Assembly (NCBI GenBank): GCA_036554605.1
Contig: DATBMY010000223.1
Coordinates: 1-27,129 of the forward strand
DNA from: DATBMY01 sp036554605
GTDB taxonomy: Bacteria > Acidobacteriota > Blastocatellia > UBA7656
Length of the DNA: 27,129 nt
Reading direction: 5' to 3'
The notes under the pieces were generated by a model. It was not told where the DNA came from, made no database searches, and saw nothing but the letters and a program-made list of their open reading frames with translations. Position 1 is the stretch's first letter. The number at the start of each line of letters is the position of its first letter. The position numbers and the translations under genes are program-made. Below, in pieces: positions 7,346-15,295 of the stretch.

Positions 7346-8797
7346 ATGGCACAGCCCCCTCTAAATATGCGGCTCACCTCCATAGACGCGTCCTTTCTCT
7401 ATTTCGAGAAAAAGGAAGCGCCGATGCACATCGGCAGCGTGAGCATCTTCGACGGCGAAATACCCTTCGACAAGTTCATCAACAACATAGAATCAAAGAT
7501 GCACCTGCTTCCGCGCTACCAGCAAAAAGTTATCCCGGACCCTTTTAACCTGGGCCATCCCACCTGGGAGTTCGATCCGGATTTCGACGTTAAGAACCAT
7601 GTCTTCAGAGTTCGGATTGACCCGCCCGGCACGGAAGAACAACTGATCGAGCTCGCGAGCCGGATCTTCACGCCGGTGATGGACCGCAATAAGCCGCTGT
7701 GGGACATATATCTGGTCTATGGGCTGGAAGGAAAGCGCACGGCGATGATCGCCCGCGTGCATCACTGCATGGTCGACGGCGTTTCCGGGGTGGACCTGCT
7801 GAAAATCGTGCTCGATATATCTCCGCGCGCGCGGCCCGCGCAGAAACCCCAGGCGGGGGTGCCGCCACCGCGCCCCGATGCCACACGGCGCTTCTTTGAC
7901 GCGCTGCTTGGCAGCATGCAGGAAGGCATGAACCGCTGGATGGAGTTCCAGAACGGATTATTGAACCTGGCGCAATCGCTGACTAACGAAAAGACCCGAG
8001 GAGCGATGCCCGGACTGGCCGGGCTGCTCCCTTCGCTTGCCGCGCCCGCCCCCCTGCTTCCTTTCAATCGCGCCTGTTCGGGCGAGCGCAAGCTTGTATG
8101 GAGCACCTTCTCTTTTGCGGAAGCGCGGGCCATTCGCGCCGCCCTCGAAGGCACGGTCAATGACGTTGTCCTGACCGTTCTATCGGGCGCCGTCACGCGT
8201 TACGTCGATATGCATGGCCAGCAAACCGCCGGGCGCAGCTTGCGAGTGATGGTGCCCGTCAGCCTGCGACGCGAAAACCAGCGCGGCGCTCTGGGCAATC
8301 TTGTCTCCTTGCTCCCCGTAGAAGTACCGCTCGACATGCGCGACCCGCTCGCGCGATTCCAGCATATCACCGCCAGGACCGTTGCCATGAAAAACGCGCG
8401 CGTCGCCGAAGGGCTCAATCTCTTCTCGGCCCTGATGGGCATCTTGCCCGCGTCCGTGCAGGCTTTAGTAGGAGCGATCGCCACTACACCCATACCCGCC
8501 TTCAACCTGGTCTCCACGAACGTGCCCGGTCCGCAGGTGCCCCTATACGCGATGGGCAAACGCATGATCGCTTATTACCCGTACGTGCCTGTCGGCTATG
8601 CGGTAGGGTGCGGCTGCGCTATAATGAGTTACGACCAGAAGCTCTACTTCGGACTGACTTCGGACGTGCAGGCGATGCCCGACGTCGAAAGCCTCAAAGA
8701 GTTTTTGGAGGAGTCTTTCGTCGAATTGCGAAAGGCAGCCGGCGTGGACGAAATCAAACCGCAAGTTATGAAAGCTGCTAGAGGCAGGAAGCGCTAA
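7346..8797 (+). CDS. Wax ester synthase / acyl-CoA:diacylglycerol acyltransferase (WS/DGAT)
   Basis: 483 aa from ATG 7346 with GGAG (7336-7339); upstream in-frame starts run through a repeat and have no ribosome site. The length matches bacterial WS/DGATs (450-500). Motifs: N-terminal SIDASFLYFE, NKPLWD (116-121), the catalytic HHCMVDG (139-145; HHxxxDG), a linker rich in Pro/Ala, the C-domain NDVVLTVLSGAVTRY, NVPGPQVPLY and the final LYFGLTSD. The enzyme transfers acyl groups from acyl-CoA to fatty alcohols or diacylglycerol at the inner membrane, forming wax ester or triacylglycerol droplets. The acyl-CoA ligase upstream could feed it, and the lipase downstream could turn the product over. 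Which acceptor is preferred cannot be told. Confidence 0.95.
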   Translation: MAQPPLNMRLTSIDASFLYFEKKEAPMHIGSVSIFDGEIPFDKFINNIESKMHLLPRYQQKVIPDPFNLGHPTWEFDPDFDVKNHVFRVRIDPPGTEEQLIELASRIFTPVMDRNKPLWDIYLVYGLEGKRTAMIARVHHCMVDGVSGVDLLKIVLDISPRARPAQKPQAGVPPPRPDATRRFFDALLGSMQEGMNRWMEFQNGLLNLAQSLTNEKTRGAMPGLAGLLPSLAAPAPLLPFNRACSGERKLVWSTFSFAEARAIRAALEGTVNDVVLTVLSGAVTRYVDMHGQQTAGRSLRVMVPVSLRRENQRGALGNLVSLLPVEVPLDMRDPLARFQHITARTVAMKNARVAEGLNLFSALMGILPASVQALVGAIATTPIPAFNLVSTNVPGPQVPLYAMGKRMIAYYPYVPVGYAVGCGCAIMSYDQKLYFGLTSDVQAMPDVESLKEFLEESFVELRKAAGVDEIKPQVMKAARGRKR

Positions 8798-8857
8798 CGA
8801 TCAATCTTTCGTAAAGGGGTAAACCTGTTCCTGAAGTTGCTGAAGTCTCCTTCATCT

Positions 8858-9640
8858 ATGTCTACTAATTCAATTCCATTTCACAAAGACCAAAAAGCTA
8901 TCACAAGACCTATATGGCGAGAGGCGTTTGTCGGACTCGAATGGTTGGCGCTGCGCGCTTCGCCAGTCTACTACGGACTTGGCGTACCTCACGGAGATCG
9001 TTCCGCCGTAATCTCTGTGCCGGGCTTTATGGGGACCGACCTCTACCTTCAAGAGCTTCACTGGTGGCTGCGGCGTATAGGCTATCGCTCATACGTTTCT
9101 GACATCGGCCGCAACGCCGATTGCCTCGACCTGCTGGTAGATCGATTGTTGAATACTATTGAAAAGGCCCGGAGCGAAACGCAAGGCCTGGTCCATTTAA
9201 TCGGCCATAGCCTTGGCGGAGTGCTGGCTTTGTCGGCTGCCTCGCTCAGACCCGACGCGGTTGCTTCGGTGGTTACGCTGGGCTCGCCGTTTCGCGGCAT
9301 TCGCTCGCACCCGGTTGTCTTGCAGATGTCCAGGATAGTCCGGGATCGTATCAGAACCGCCCGGCGCGATAAAACGAAGCCTGCCTGCTTCACCGGTTAT
9401 TGCGACTGCGAGGCTGTAAACGCGCTGCAAGTGCCTTGCCCGCACCCGATCCCGCACACCGCCGTTTATACCAGGACGGACGGAATCGTAGACTGGCGCG
9501 TTTGTATAAACGAAGACCTCCAGATGAATTTTGAAGTCAGGGGCACGCACGTCGGATTGGTCTTCAATCCAGCCGTCTATGAATTGATCGCCAGGCGACT
9601 TGCCGGGAAGCAGGGCGGGGAAGCGACGGCAACTCCCTGA
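8858..9640 (+). CDS. Alpha/beta-hydrolase, triacylglycerol lipase-like
   Basis: 260 aa from ATG 8858, or 267 aa from the in-frame TTG at 8837; neither has a clear ribosome site, though AAAGGGGT lies at 8813-8820. The catalytic triad is visible: Ser in GHSLGGVLALSAA, Asp in RTDGIVDWR and His in GTHVGLVFNP. The oxyanion strand is SVPGFMGTDLYL. No signal peptide is seen, so the protein is cytoplasmic or peripheral. It is 60 bp downstream of, and in the same reading frame as, the WS/DGAT gene. Together they would make and break storage esters. Esterase or lysophospholipase activity is an alternative. Confidence 0.85.
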   Translation: MSTNSIPFHKDQKAITRPIWREAFVGLEWLALRASPVYYGLGVPHGDRSAVISVPGFMGTDLYLQELHWWLRRIGYRSYVSDIGRNADCLDLLVDRLLNTIEKARSETQGLVHLIGHSLGGVLALSAASLRPDAVASVVTLGSPFRGIRSHPVVLQMSRIVRDRIRTARRDKTKPACFTGYCDCEAVNALQVPCPHPIPHTAVYTRTDGIVDWRVCINEDLQMNFEVRGTHVGLVFNPAVYELIARRLAGKQGGEATATP

Positions 9641-9663
9641 AAGCGGCTCCTGCGGCCGGTTTC

Positions 9664-9679
9664 AGCGGCCTGCGCCGCT
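9664..9679. terminator. Terminator between convergent lipase and receptor genes
   Basis: AGCGGC-CTGC-GCCGCT forms a 6-bp GC-rich stem with a 4-nt loop, followed on the plus strand by ATTTT. It lies 23 bp after the lipase stop and covers the last bases of the opposing receptor gene. The T-run favours the plus-strand direction; the minus-strand read-out is weaker. Confidence 0.55.
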
Positions 9680-11999
9680 ATTTTCCAAGGAAGCGGAAAG
9701 TGAGCCCTGCCGTCACGGTAATAGGATAGCCGGGCGTTGCGTGAATGCGAGCTATGACCGGATCGCCCGGCCGCGGGCGCGACTCGAAATAGTTCTGCGT
9801 CTCGAAGTATCGCTTGTCCGTCAGATTGTCAATCGACAGGTTAAAGTCCAACCAGCGCCTTATCTTCCTGGCCACGCTCAAGTCCAGCACGTCGAGCCCC
9901 GATGCGCGCAAGCGCGTGTCCTCTCCGTCCAGGCGGTAACTGCTTATGTGCCGGTATCTGAGCGAGCCGCTAAAGCCTCGCCAGTTCGCAAGCGTCAAAG
10001 CCGCATTGCCGGCGAAGTGAGGCGCGCTATCCAGGTAGAGCCTTGGCGCAGTGCCGCGAAAGAATGCGTTGCCGACCCGGGTCATCCCGGCGTTGAATGC
10101 TACGTGCCGCGTCACCTGGACCGAACTCTTCACCTCGCCGCCGTATGACCTGCTCGGCCCCTTGAACTCAAAACTTCCGTCGTCCGGTATATAGACTTGC
10201 TCGTTCGATCTGTCTATCAAAAACAGATCGGCGCTCAGCGAAAACCTCTTCAAGTGATGCGAAAGCCCCAGCTGGTAGAAGTCTGTCGTCGATATCCTCG
10301 GCGCCGATGGCCGCTGGACAACCCCTCTGGCATCCTGACTCGATATGCCTCTGCCATAGTCAAAATATAGCGTCAGCGGCCATCGGCTCGACGGTGTATA
10401 GGCGAGGTTCGCTTTAGGTTGTAAGCGCGATGCTCCATGTGTGCCCGAGCCGGCCGGAGCAATCCTATCTTGCACGTCGAATCTGAAATAGTCGTACCGC
10501 AAGCCCCCGTCCAGATGCAGACGCCCGCCAAAAAGGTCTATCGCCTGTTGCAGGTATCCCGCCGCATTGGTCACATGGGCATTCGCTTTCGTGAATACGT
10601 TGATCGGGTTGCGTCTTACTGTCTGGTTAAGCCCGACGTTGATCTGATTACCGTGAAAGTTGCCGCCGAGCGTAAGCAGCGCTCTTTGACCCAGGAGGCT
10701 ATAGGGGCGCAGGTATTGCGCGTTGATTCCTTCCTGCAAGCGCGAGTCGTGCTGCTGGATCTCGTCTCCGTTGACTTCGTCATTTAAGAAGAAAGTGAAG
10801 TTAGAATAGAGGTCGAACAGAGAGCGCGAGACGAACCCATCTAGCTTGAGGATGTCGCCTGAATCCCATTCCTTCCGGTAGTAAACTCCGAAGACCGCGC
10901 TCTGGACCCTCCCGCCGTTGAACGGGTCGAGGAACCCGAACCTGTCCAATCTCCCCGCCGCTACCTCGTCAAGGGGTAGTTGCCCCGATGAGAAAAAATC
11001 ATTTCGGCCGGCGTTGAGCTTGATTCCGAGCGCCTCGTTCTGGCCCAGTCTCCTCGTGTAGTTGCCCGTTATATTATCCCGCTTGTAACGCAGCGGATTC
11101 TTGAATGGCCCATCAGTTCGGGAGCCTTCATAGGCTATGAATGATTGCGCTCTCTTTAACTCCGGGCTGTATGCAAGAAACGTCCTGAAGGTATCGAACG
11201 AGCCGCCCTGTAATCGAACGGTCAGCTGTTCGGGCAAAGATTCTCTCAAGCGTATATGCACAACCCCGAGCCCCGAAAAATCGCCGTACTCGGCGCTGAA
11301 AGGTCCGTTGAGTATGCTGACTTCCTGGACCAGCTCGGGCGTGAGGCTTTTCAACTGGCCCAGGTATCCCTGCCCGTGCCCTTGAGTGCCCTGGTTCTGC
11401 TGCACGCCGTCGACGAGCACCTTCAACCCGCCGCTGACTCCGCCATGGTCAAGGTTGAAACCAAAGCGGCGAATCTCAAGCGACTTGCCCCCGCCTTCGT
11501 GCTGCCCGGCGTTGATGCCCGCGTTCAGCGTATGAAATACCTGGTCGTCCCTGGAAAAGAGGCTGTTCCTATATGTCGCATCATCGCGGCGGTCTATATT
11601 CGGGTCGAGCGCAGTAGCTACTATGACCATGCTTTCATGCACCGGCGGGACGATGTATTTGATTCTGAGCTGAATCTTTTCAGCGGCCTCGCCCGGTGCC
11701 AGAGCCTTTTCCACCGGCGCGATGTTCTTACCCTCAACCCTCAAAGTCAACCGTACGTCCGGAACATTTAACTCGAAATATCCATCTTCGCCGGTAATTG
11801 TCTTTCGTTCGCCGTAGGCGTATCGCGCGATGACTGAAACGGCGGCGACCGTCTCGTTCTTGTCGGTGACGACGGTCCCTGAGATCTTGCGGGTTTGATT
11901 AGCCTGTGCTTTGACCTGGAGAGAGGCAGGAAAAACTAGAAAGAGAAACGCGCAGATTATAGAAGCCGGTATTGACCTTCTAAAGGTTTTTATCCGCAT
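9678..11999 (-). CDS. TonB-dependent outer-membrane receptor
   Basis: 773 aa. A Sec signal peptide is clear: basic MRIKTFRR, hydrophobic IICAFLFLVF, cleavage likely after VKA. A carboxypeptidase-regulatory-like Ig fold follows (about 38-110, ISGTVVTDKNETVAAVSVIA), then a plug (about 130-255, with LVDGVQQNQGTQG and NGPFSAEYGDFSG) and a beta barrel to the C-terminal GLTFRFLGK. Such receptors import metal complexes, siderophores or glycans using the proton-motive force. It is the last gene on the hydrogenase strand, 40 bp after hypE with no terminator between, so read-through is likely. That suggests nickel or iron uptake for hydrogenase assembly, but ligand specificity is not readable. AAGGG precedes the ATG. 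Confidence 0.93.
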   Translation of the reverse strand: MRIKTFRRSIPASIICAFLFLVFPASLQVKAQANQTRKISGTVVTDKNETVAAVSVIARYAYGERKTITGEDGYFELNVPDVRLTLRVEGKNIAPVEKALAPGEAAEKIQLRIKYIVPPVHESMVIVATALDPNIDRRDDATYRNSLFSRDDQVFHTLNAGINAGQHEGGGKSLEIRRFGFNLDHGGVSGGLKVLVDGVQQNQGTQGHGQGYLGQLKSLTPELVQEVSILNGPFSAEYGDFSGLGVVHIRLRESLPEQLTVRLQGGSFDTFRTFLAYSPELKRAQSFIAYEGSRTDGPFKNPLRYKRDNITGNYTRRLGQNEALGIKLNAGRNDFFSSGQLPLDEVAAGRLDRFGFLDPFNGGRVQSAVFGVYYRKEWDSGDILKLDGFVSRSLFDLYSNFTFFLNDEVNGDEIQQHDSRLQEGINAQYLRPYSLLGQRALLTLGGNFHGNQINVGLNQTVRRNPINVFTKANAHVTNAAGYLQQAIDLFGGRLHLDGGLRYDYFRFDVQDRIAPAGSGTHGASRLQPKANLAYTPSSRWPLTLYFDYGRGISSQDARGVVQRPSAPRISTTDFYQLGLSHHLKRFSLSADLFLIDRSNEQVYIPDDGSFEFKGPSRSYGGEVKSSVQVTRHVAFNAGMTRVGNAFFRGTAPRLYLDSAPHFAGNAALTLANWRGFSGSLRYRHISSYRLDGEDTRLRASGLDVLDLSVARKIRRWLDFNLSIDNLTDKRYFETQNYFESRPRPGDPVIARIHATPGYPITVTAGLTFRFLGK

Positions 12000-12039
12000 A
12001 TTCGAGCCCTTTCAGAAGTACAATACGCAGCCTGAGCCG

Positions 12040-13161
12040 TCAGCAGATTCGAGGAAGCTGTTCGCCGGCGAGCATATCAACTATGCGGGTGCCTCCAAAG
12101 CCCGTTACCATCGCGACAATGCCTTTAGGCTCGGCCTTCACTTCGCCTATGATGCGGGCATCGCGGCCGTAGCGGTTTCGCCTCATTCTCTGAACGAGCG
12201 ATTCGGCAATCTCTTCCGACACTATCGCAATCAGCTTGCCTTCGTTGGCGACATAGAGCGGGTCAAGCCCCAGAATCTCGCACGCGCCCCTGACCTCTTC
12301 GCGAACGGGTATCATCGCTTCATGAATCTCTATGCAGACATCCGAAGCTAAAGCGATCTCATTTAGTGTTGTCGCGACTCCTCCGCGCGTCGGGTCGCGC
12401 AGCGAGTGAATCATATCAAGTTTTGCGACGCGGGCGGCTTCGTCCAGCATATCTTCGACAACGGAATTGAGAGGCGCGGTGTCGCTTTCAATATCGGTCT
12501 CAAGCTCAAGCTCGCCGCGCGCGATCATAATGGTCGTGCCGTGGTCTCCGGCGGCCCCGCTCAATATCACCCTGTCGCCCGCGCTTGCGCGAGCGGCTGA
12601 GATTTGTACTGGCCGCTCGATTATGCCTATGCCTGACGTGTTGATGAAGAGCTTATCCGCGCTTCCTTTCTGAACAACTTTAGTGTCGCCGGTGACTATT
12701 TGGACGCCCGTTTCAGCCGCCGCCTCGCGCATTGACCCAAGTATTCGCTTCAAATCTTCTACAGGAAATCCTTCTTCGAGTATGAACCCGGCAGAAAGAT
12801 AAAGCGGCCGGGCTCCGCTCATGGCAAGATCGTTGACCGTGCCGTGGACCGCGAGCTTTCCTATGTCGCCTCCCGGAAAGAATATCGGATCAACCACGTA
12901 AGAATCGGTTGTGAAAGCCATTCTCACGCGGCCCGCGCCGTTTGCGCCGTTGAGTCCGACATCGAAGACTGCCTGGTCTTCAAGCATTTCAAGGAGCGGG
13001 TTTTTCAGATACTCGACAAACAGACCTTCTACCAGCTCGTGCATCGCCTTGCCGCCGCTGCCGTGCGCGAGCGTGATATGGGTATCTCTTATTCTGGCCT
13101 TTCTTCGCCGCGCTCGCTCTACTCGTTCAAACAGCGGCGAAGGAGAGAATTCAGCGGTCAT
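12040..13161 (-). CDS. hypE: HypE, carbamoyl dehydratase of hydrogenase maturation
   Basis: 373 aa from ATG 13161, which has AAAGGGAG upstream; an in-frame ATG at 13188 overlaps hypD and lacks one. HypE takes the carbamoyl group from HypF onto its C-terminal cysteine and dehydrates it with ATP to thiocyanate, the source of the CN ligands. The sequence ends in PRIC, so the essential terminal Cys is present. The AIRS/PurM-like ATP-binding fold shows ITLAHGSGGKAMHELVEG, FTTDSYVVDPIFFPGGDIGK, TVNDLAMSGA and RDPTRGGVATTLNEIA. It is 13 bp after hypD and completes the hypA-B-F-C-D-E set. Confidence 0.98.
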   Translation of the reverse strand: MTAEFSPSPLFERVERARRRKARIRDTHITLAHGSGGKAMHELVEGLFVEYLKNPLLEMLEDQAVFDVGLNGANGAGRVRMAFTTDSYVVDPIFFPGGDIGKLAVHGTVNDLAMSGARPLYLSAGFILEEGFPVEDLKRILGSMREAAAETGVQIVTGDTKVVQKGSADKLFINTSGIGIIERPVQISAARASAGDRVILSGAAGDHGTTIMIARGELELETDIESDTAPLNSVVEDMLDEAARVAKLDMIHSLRDPTRGGVATTLNEIALASDVCIEIHEAMIPVREEVRGACEILGLDPLYVANEGKLIAIVSEEIAESLVQRMRRNRYGRDARIIGEVKAEPKGIVAMVTGFGGTRIVDMLAGEQLPRIC

Positions 13162-13174
13162 ACTTTTGCTCCCT

Positions 13175-14317
13175 TTAGCGCGGCGCATTCATAGTTGAGC
13201 TATTGATTGCCGAACGCTCGGCCACTTTCGACAGCCGCCCGAAATTATAATAAGCCGCGCACGCCCCTTCCGACGAAACCATGCAGGAGCCAATGGGGGT
13301 TTCGGGCGTGCAAGCAGTGCCAAAGACCTTACATTCCCATGGCTTCTTCACCCCCTTTAGAATTTCGCCGCATTGACAGGCTTTCGGGTCGGCGATCTTT
13401 AAGCCCGGCACCGGAAACTTAAGCTCCGCGTCGAATTCGGCGTATTTCGGGCGCAGCTTCATCCCGCTGTGCGCAATCGAGCCAAGCCCGCGCCACTCGA
13501 AATAGTCGCGGGGCTCGAAGACCTCGAATATCGATCTCAGCGCTATCGTATTGCCTTCCCTGAGCACCACGCGCGAGTATTGATTCTCGACCTCGGCGCG
13601 AGCTTCGACCACCTGCTTAACAATCATATAGACCGACTGCAATATGTCGAGAGGCTCGAACCCTGATACGACCAGGGGCTTCCCATATTCATCCGGTACG
13701 AATTCGTAACAGCGCGTGCCTATGACCGTGCTGACGTGGCCGGGGCCGACAAAGCCGTCGATCTTCAAGTCGGGCGAATCGAGCATTGCCTTGAGCGCGG
13801 GTATTATCATTATGTGATTGCAAAAGACGCTGAAGTTTTTAACGCCCTCTTTTGCCGCCTGTAACACCGTCATCGCGGTCGAGGGGGCGGTCGTCTCAAA
13901 TCCGAGCGCGAGAAATACAACACGCCGGTGCGGATTATTCTTTGCGAGCTTCAAAGCATCAAGCGGCGAATAGACCATGCGCACGTCGGCTCCCGCGGCT
14001 TTCGCGTCGAGCAGGTTGGTCTTTGAGCCGGGCACGCGCATCATGTCGCCAAAGGTCGTGAAGATGACGCCGGGATGCGAGGCAATCGAGATCGAATCAT
14101 CCGTTCGGCCCATCGGTATGACACAGACTGGACAGCCCGGCCCGTGAATCATCTCGATATTCGGAGGCAGCAGGTCTTCTATGCCGTATTTGAATATCGT
14201 ATGAGTGTGGCCCCCGCAGACTTCCATCAACTTGAGCGGCCGGCTCGTCATACGCGCAATCTCGCCGGCAAGCCTCTTCGCAAGGTCGCTTTGACGGTAT
14301 TCGTCTATATATTTCAT
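13175..14317 (-). CDS. hypD: HypD, Fe-S scaffold protein of hydrogenase maturation
   Basis: 380 aa, the normal length. HypD with HypC forms the platform on which the Fe(CN)2CO unit is built. Motifs: MEVCGGHTHT (33-42), HGPGCPVCVIP with the redox cysteines, GFETTAPSTA, GPGHVSTVIG, and C-terminal cysteines for the [4Fe-4S] cluster in CQCGEILKG, WECKVFGTAC and GSCMVSSEGACAAYY. The start has GGGAGG 4 nt before the ATG. It lies 18 bp after the SIS isomerase gene and 13 bp before hypE, so translation is probably linked. The last 20 residues are Ser/Asn-rich and variable. Confidence 0.98.
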   Translation of the reverse strand: MKYIDEYRQSDLAKRLAGEIARMTSRPLKLMEVCGGHTHTIFKYGIEDLLPPNIEMIHGPGCPVCVIPMGRTDDSISIASHPGVIFTTFGDMMRVPGSKTNLLDAKAAGADVRMVYSPLDALKLAKNNPHRRVVFLALGFETTAPSTAMTVLQAAKEGVKNFSVFCNHIMIIPALKAMLDSPDLKIDGFVGPGHVSTVIGTRCYEFVPDEYGKPLVVSGFEPLDILQSVYMIVKQVVEARAEVENQYSRVVLREGNTIALRSIFEVFEPRDYFEWRGLGSIAHSGMKLRPKYAEFDAELKFPVPGLKIADPKACQCGEILKGVKKPWECKVFGTACTPETPIGSCMVSSEGACAAYYNFGRLSKVAERSAINSSTMNAPR

Positions 14318-14335
14318 CTCGCCTCCCGGCCCGCT

Positions 14336-15025
14336 TCACTCTTCGCCGAGTGAGCCCTGTTGCAAGAAGGTATGAACAAGGTCCCACATTATGTGATAAA
14401 GGGTCACGTGTGTTTCCTGTATTCGATGTATGCTCGAAGTAGGAACCGTCATACAAAAATCGAGCAGCCCGCTCGCGCGCATCTCCGCCATCTTGCCGCC
14501 GTCATCGCCGGCATAGGCAATTGTTACCAGCTTCATGCGGCGCGCGGTCTCGAATGCGTTTAGCAAGTTTTCGGAGTTCCCGCTGGTCGAAATAGCGAGC
14601 AGGATGTCGCCTTGCGTCCCGAGCGCGATTATCTGGCGCGTGAAAACATCCTTGAAGCCGACGTCATTGGCTACCGCCGTGACCATTGCCATATCATTAC
14701 TAAGGCAGATGGCTGGCAGCGCTTTCCGGCCTACGGTGACCGGGTGCATGAACTCGACGGCGACGTGCTGCGCGTCGGTGGCCGACCCGCCGTTGCCGCA
14801 CACAAGCATCTTGTGCCCGCTGTGAAAGGATCTGGCCATCGCCAGGCTCGCTTCGAGAATCACATCTTTGTTCTGCTCGAAAAAGCGAGTCTTTACTTCT
14901 ACGCTCTCTCTGGTCTTCTCCACCAGCGAGAAGCGCAGCTCATCCATAAGCTCCCGAGGCTTCTTGTCGTCAGCGTGCAGGAACGGGTAAAACGCGTGAG
15001 AGAAATCTTCGAGTGTGCCGCCCAT
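14336..15025 (-). CDS. SIS-domain phosphoheptose isomerase (GmhA-like) within hyp cluster
   Basis: 229 aa. The SIS fold is clear: CGNGGSATDAQHVAVEFMHP, ISTSGNSENLLNAFETAR and RIQETHVTLYHIMWDLV. GmhA of E. coli isomerises sedoheptulose 7-phosphate to D-glycero-D-manno-heptose 7-phosphate with zinc held by His, Glu, Gln and His; the matching His/Glu (AQHVAVEF) and Gln/His (IQETHVTLYH) are all here, so it is probably active. An N-terminal 40-residue extension precedes the first long helix. It lies 8 bp after hypC and 18 bp before hypD, so it belongs to the operon. No other heptose gene is nearby. Its link to hydrogenase is unexplained; a role on another sugar phosphate is possible. Confidence 0.88.
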   Translation of the reverse strand: MGGTLEDFSHAFYPFLHADDKKPRELMDELRFSLVEKTRESVEVKTRFFEQNKDVILEASLAMARSFHSGHKMLVCGNGGSATDAQHVAVEFMHPVTVGRKALPAICLSNDMAMVTAVANDVGFKDVFTRQIIALGTQGDILLAISTSGNSENLLNAFETARRMKLVTIAYAGDDGGKMAEMRASGLLDFCMTVPTSSIHRIQETHVTLYHIMWDLVHTFLQQGSLGEE

Positions 15026-15033
15026 GATTATTC

Positions 15034-15294
15034 CTATTGCAACGAGCTCTTGAATTGATCTATCTCGTCTTCATATGAGCCTAGCTCATGAAGCAGGCGA
15101 AGGGTCTCTTCAGCCTCTTTCTCGTCGATCTTGCTCATGGCGAAACCGACGTGTATCAAGACGTAATCGCCTACGCCCGCGTCGTCCAGCATGCCGATGT
15201 TGACGTTGCGCTTCACGCCTCCGACGACGACCTTGGCTATGTGATTCTCCTGGTCCACGATCTCGACAATCTTTCCAGGTATCGCAAGACACAT
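15034..15294 (-). CDS. hypC: HypC, hydrogenase assembly chaperone
   Basis: 86 aa from ATG 15294. The diagnostic N-terminus MCLAIPGKI carries Cys2, which binds iron and docks onto HypD and the hydrogenase large subunit. A small OB-like beta barrel follows (VKRNVNIGMLDDAGVGDYVL, IHVGFAMSKIDEKEAEETL), with a short acidic tail. GGGAGG sits just upstream, inside the end of hypF; the hypF stop and hypC start are separated by a single base (TGATATG), a sign of translational coupling. An upstream in-frame start at 15345 would hide Cys2 and is rejected. Confidence 0.97.
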   Translation of the reverse strand: MCLAIPGKIVEIVDQENHIAKVVVGGVKRNVNIGMLDDAGVGDYVLIHVGFAMSKIDEKEAEETLRLLHELGSYEDEIDQFKSSLQ

Positions 15295-15295
15295 A

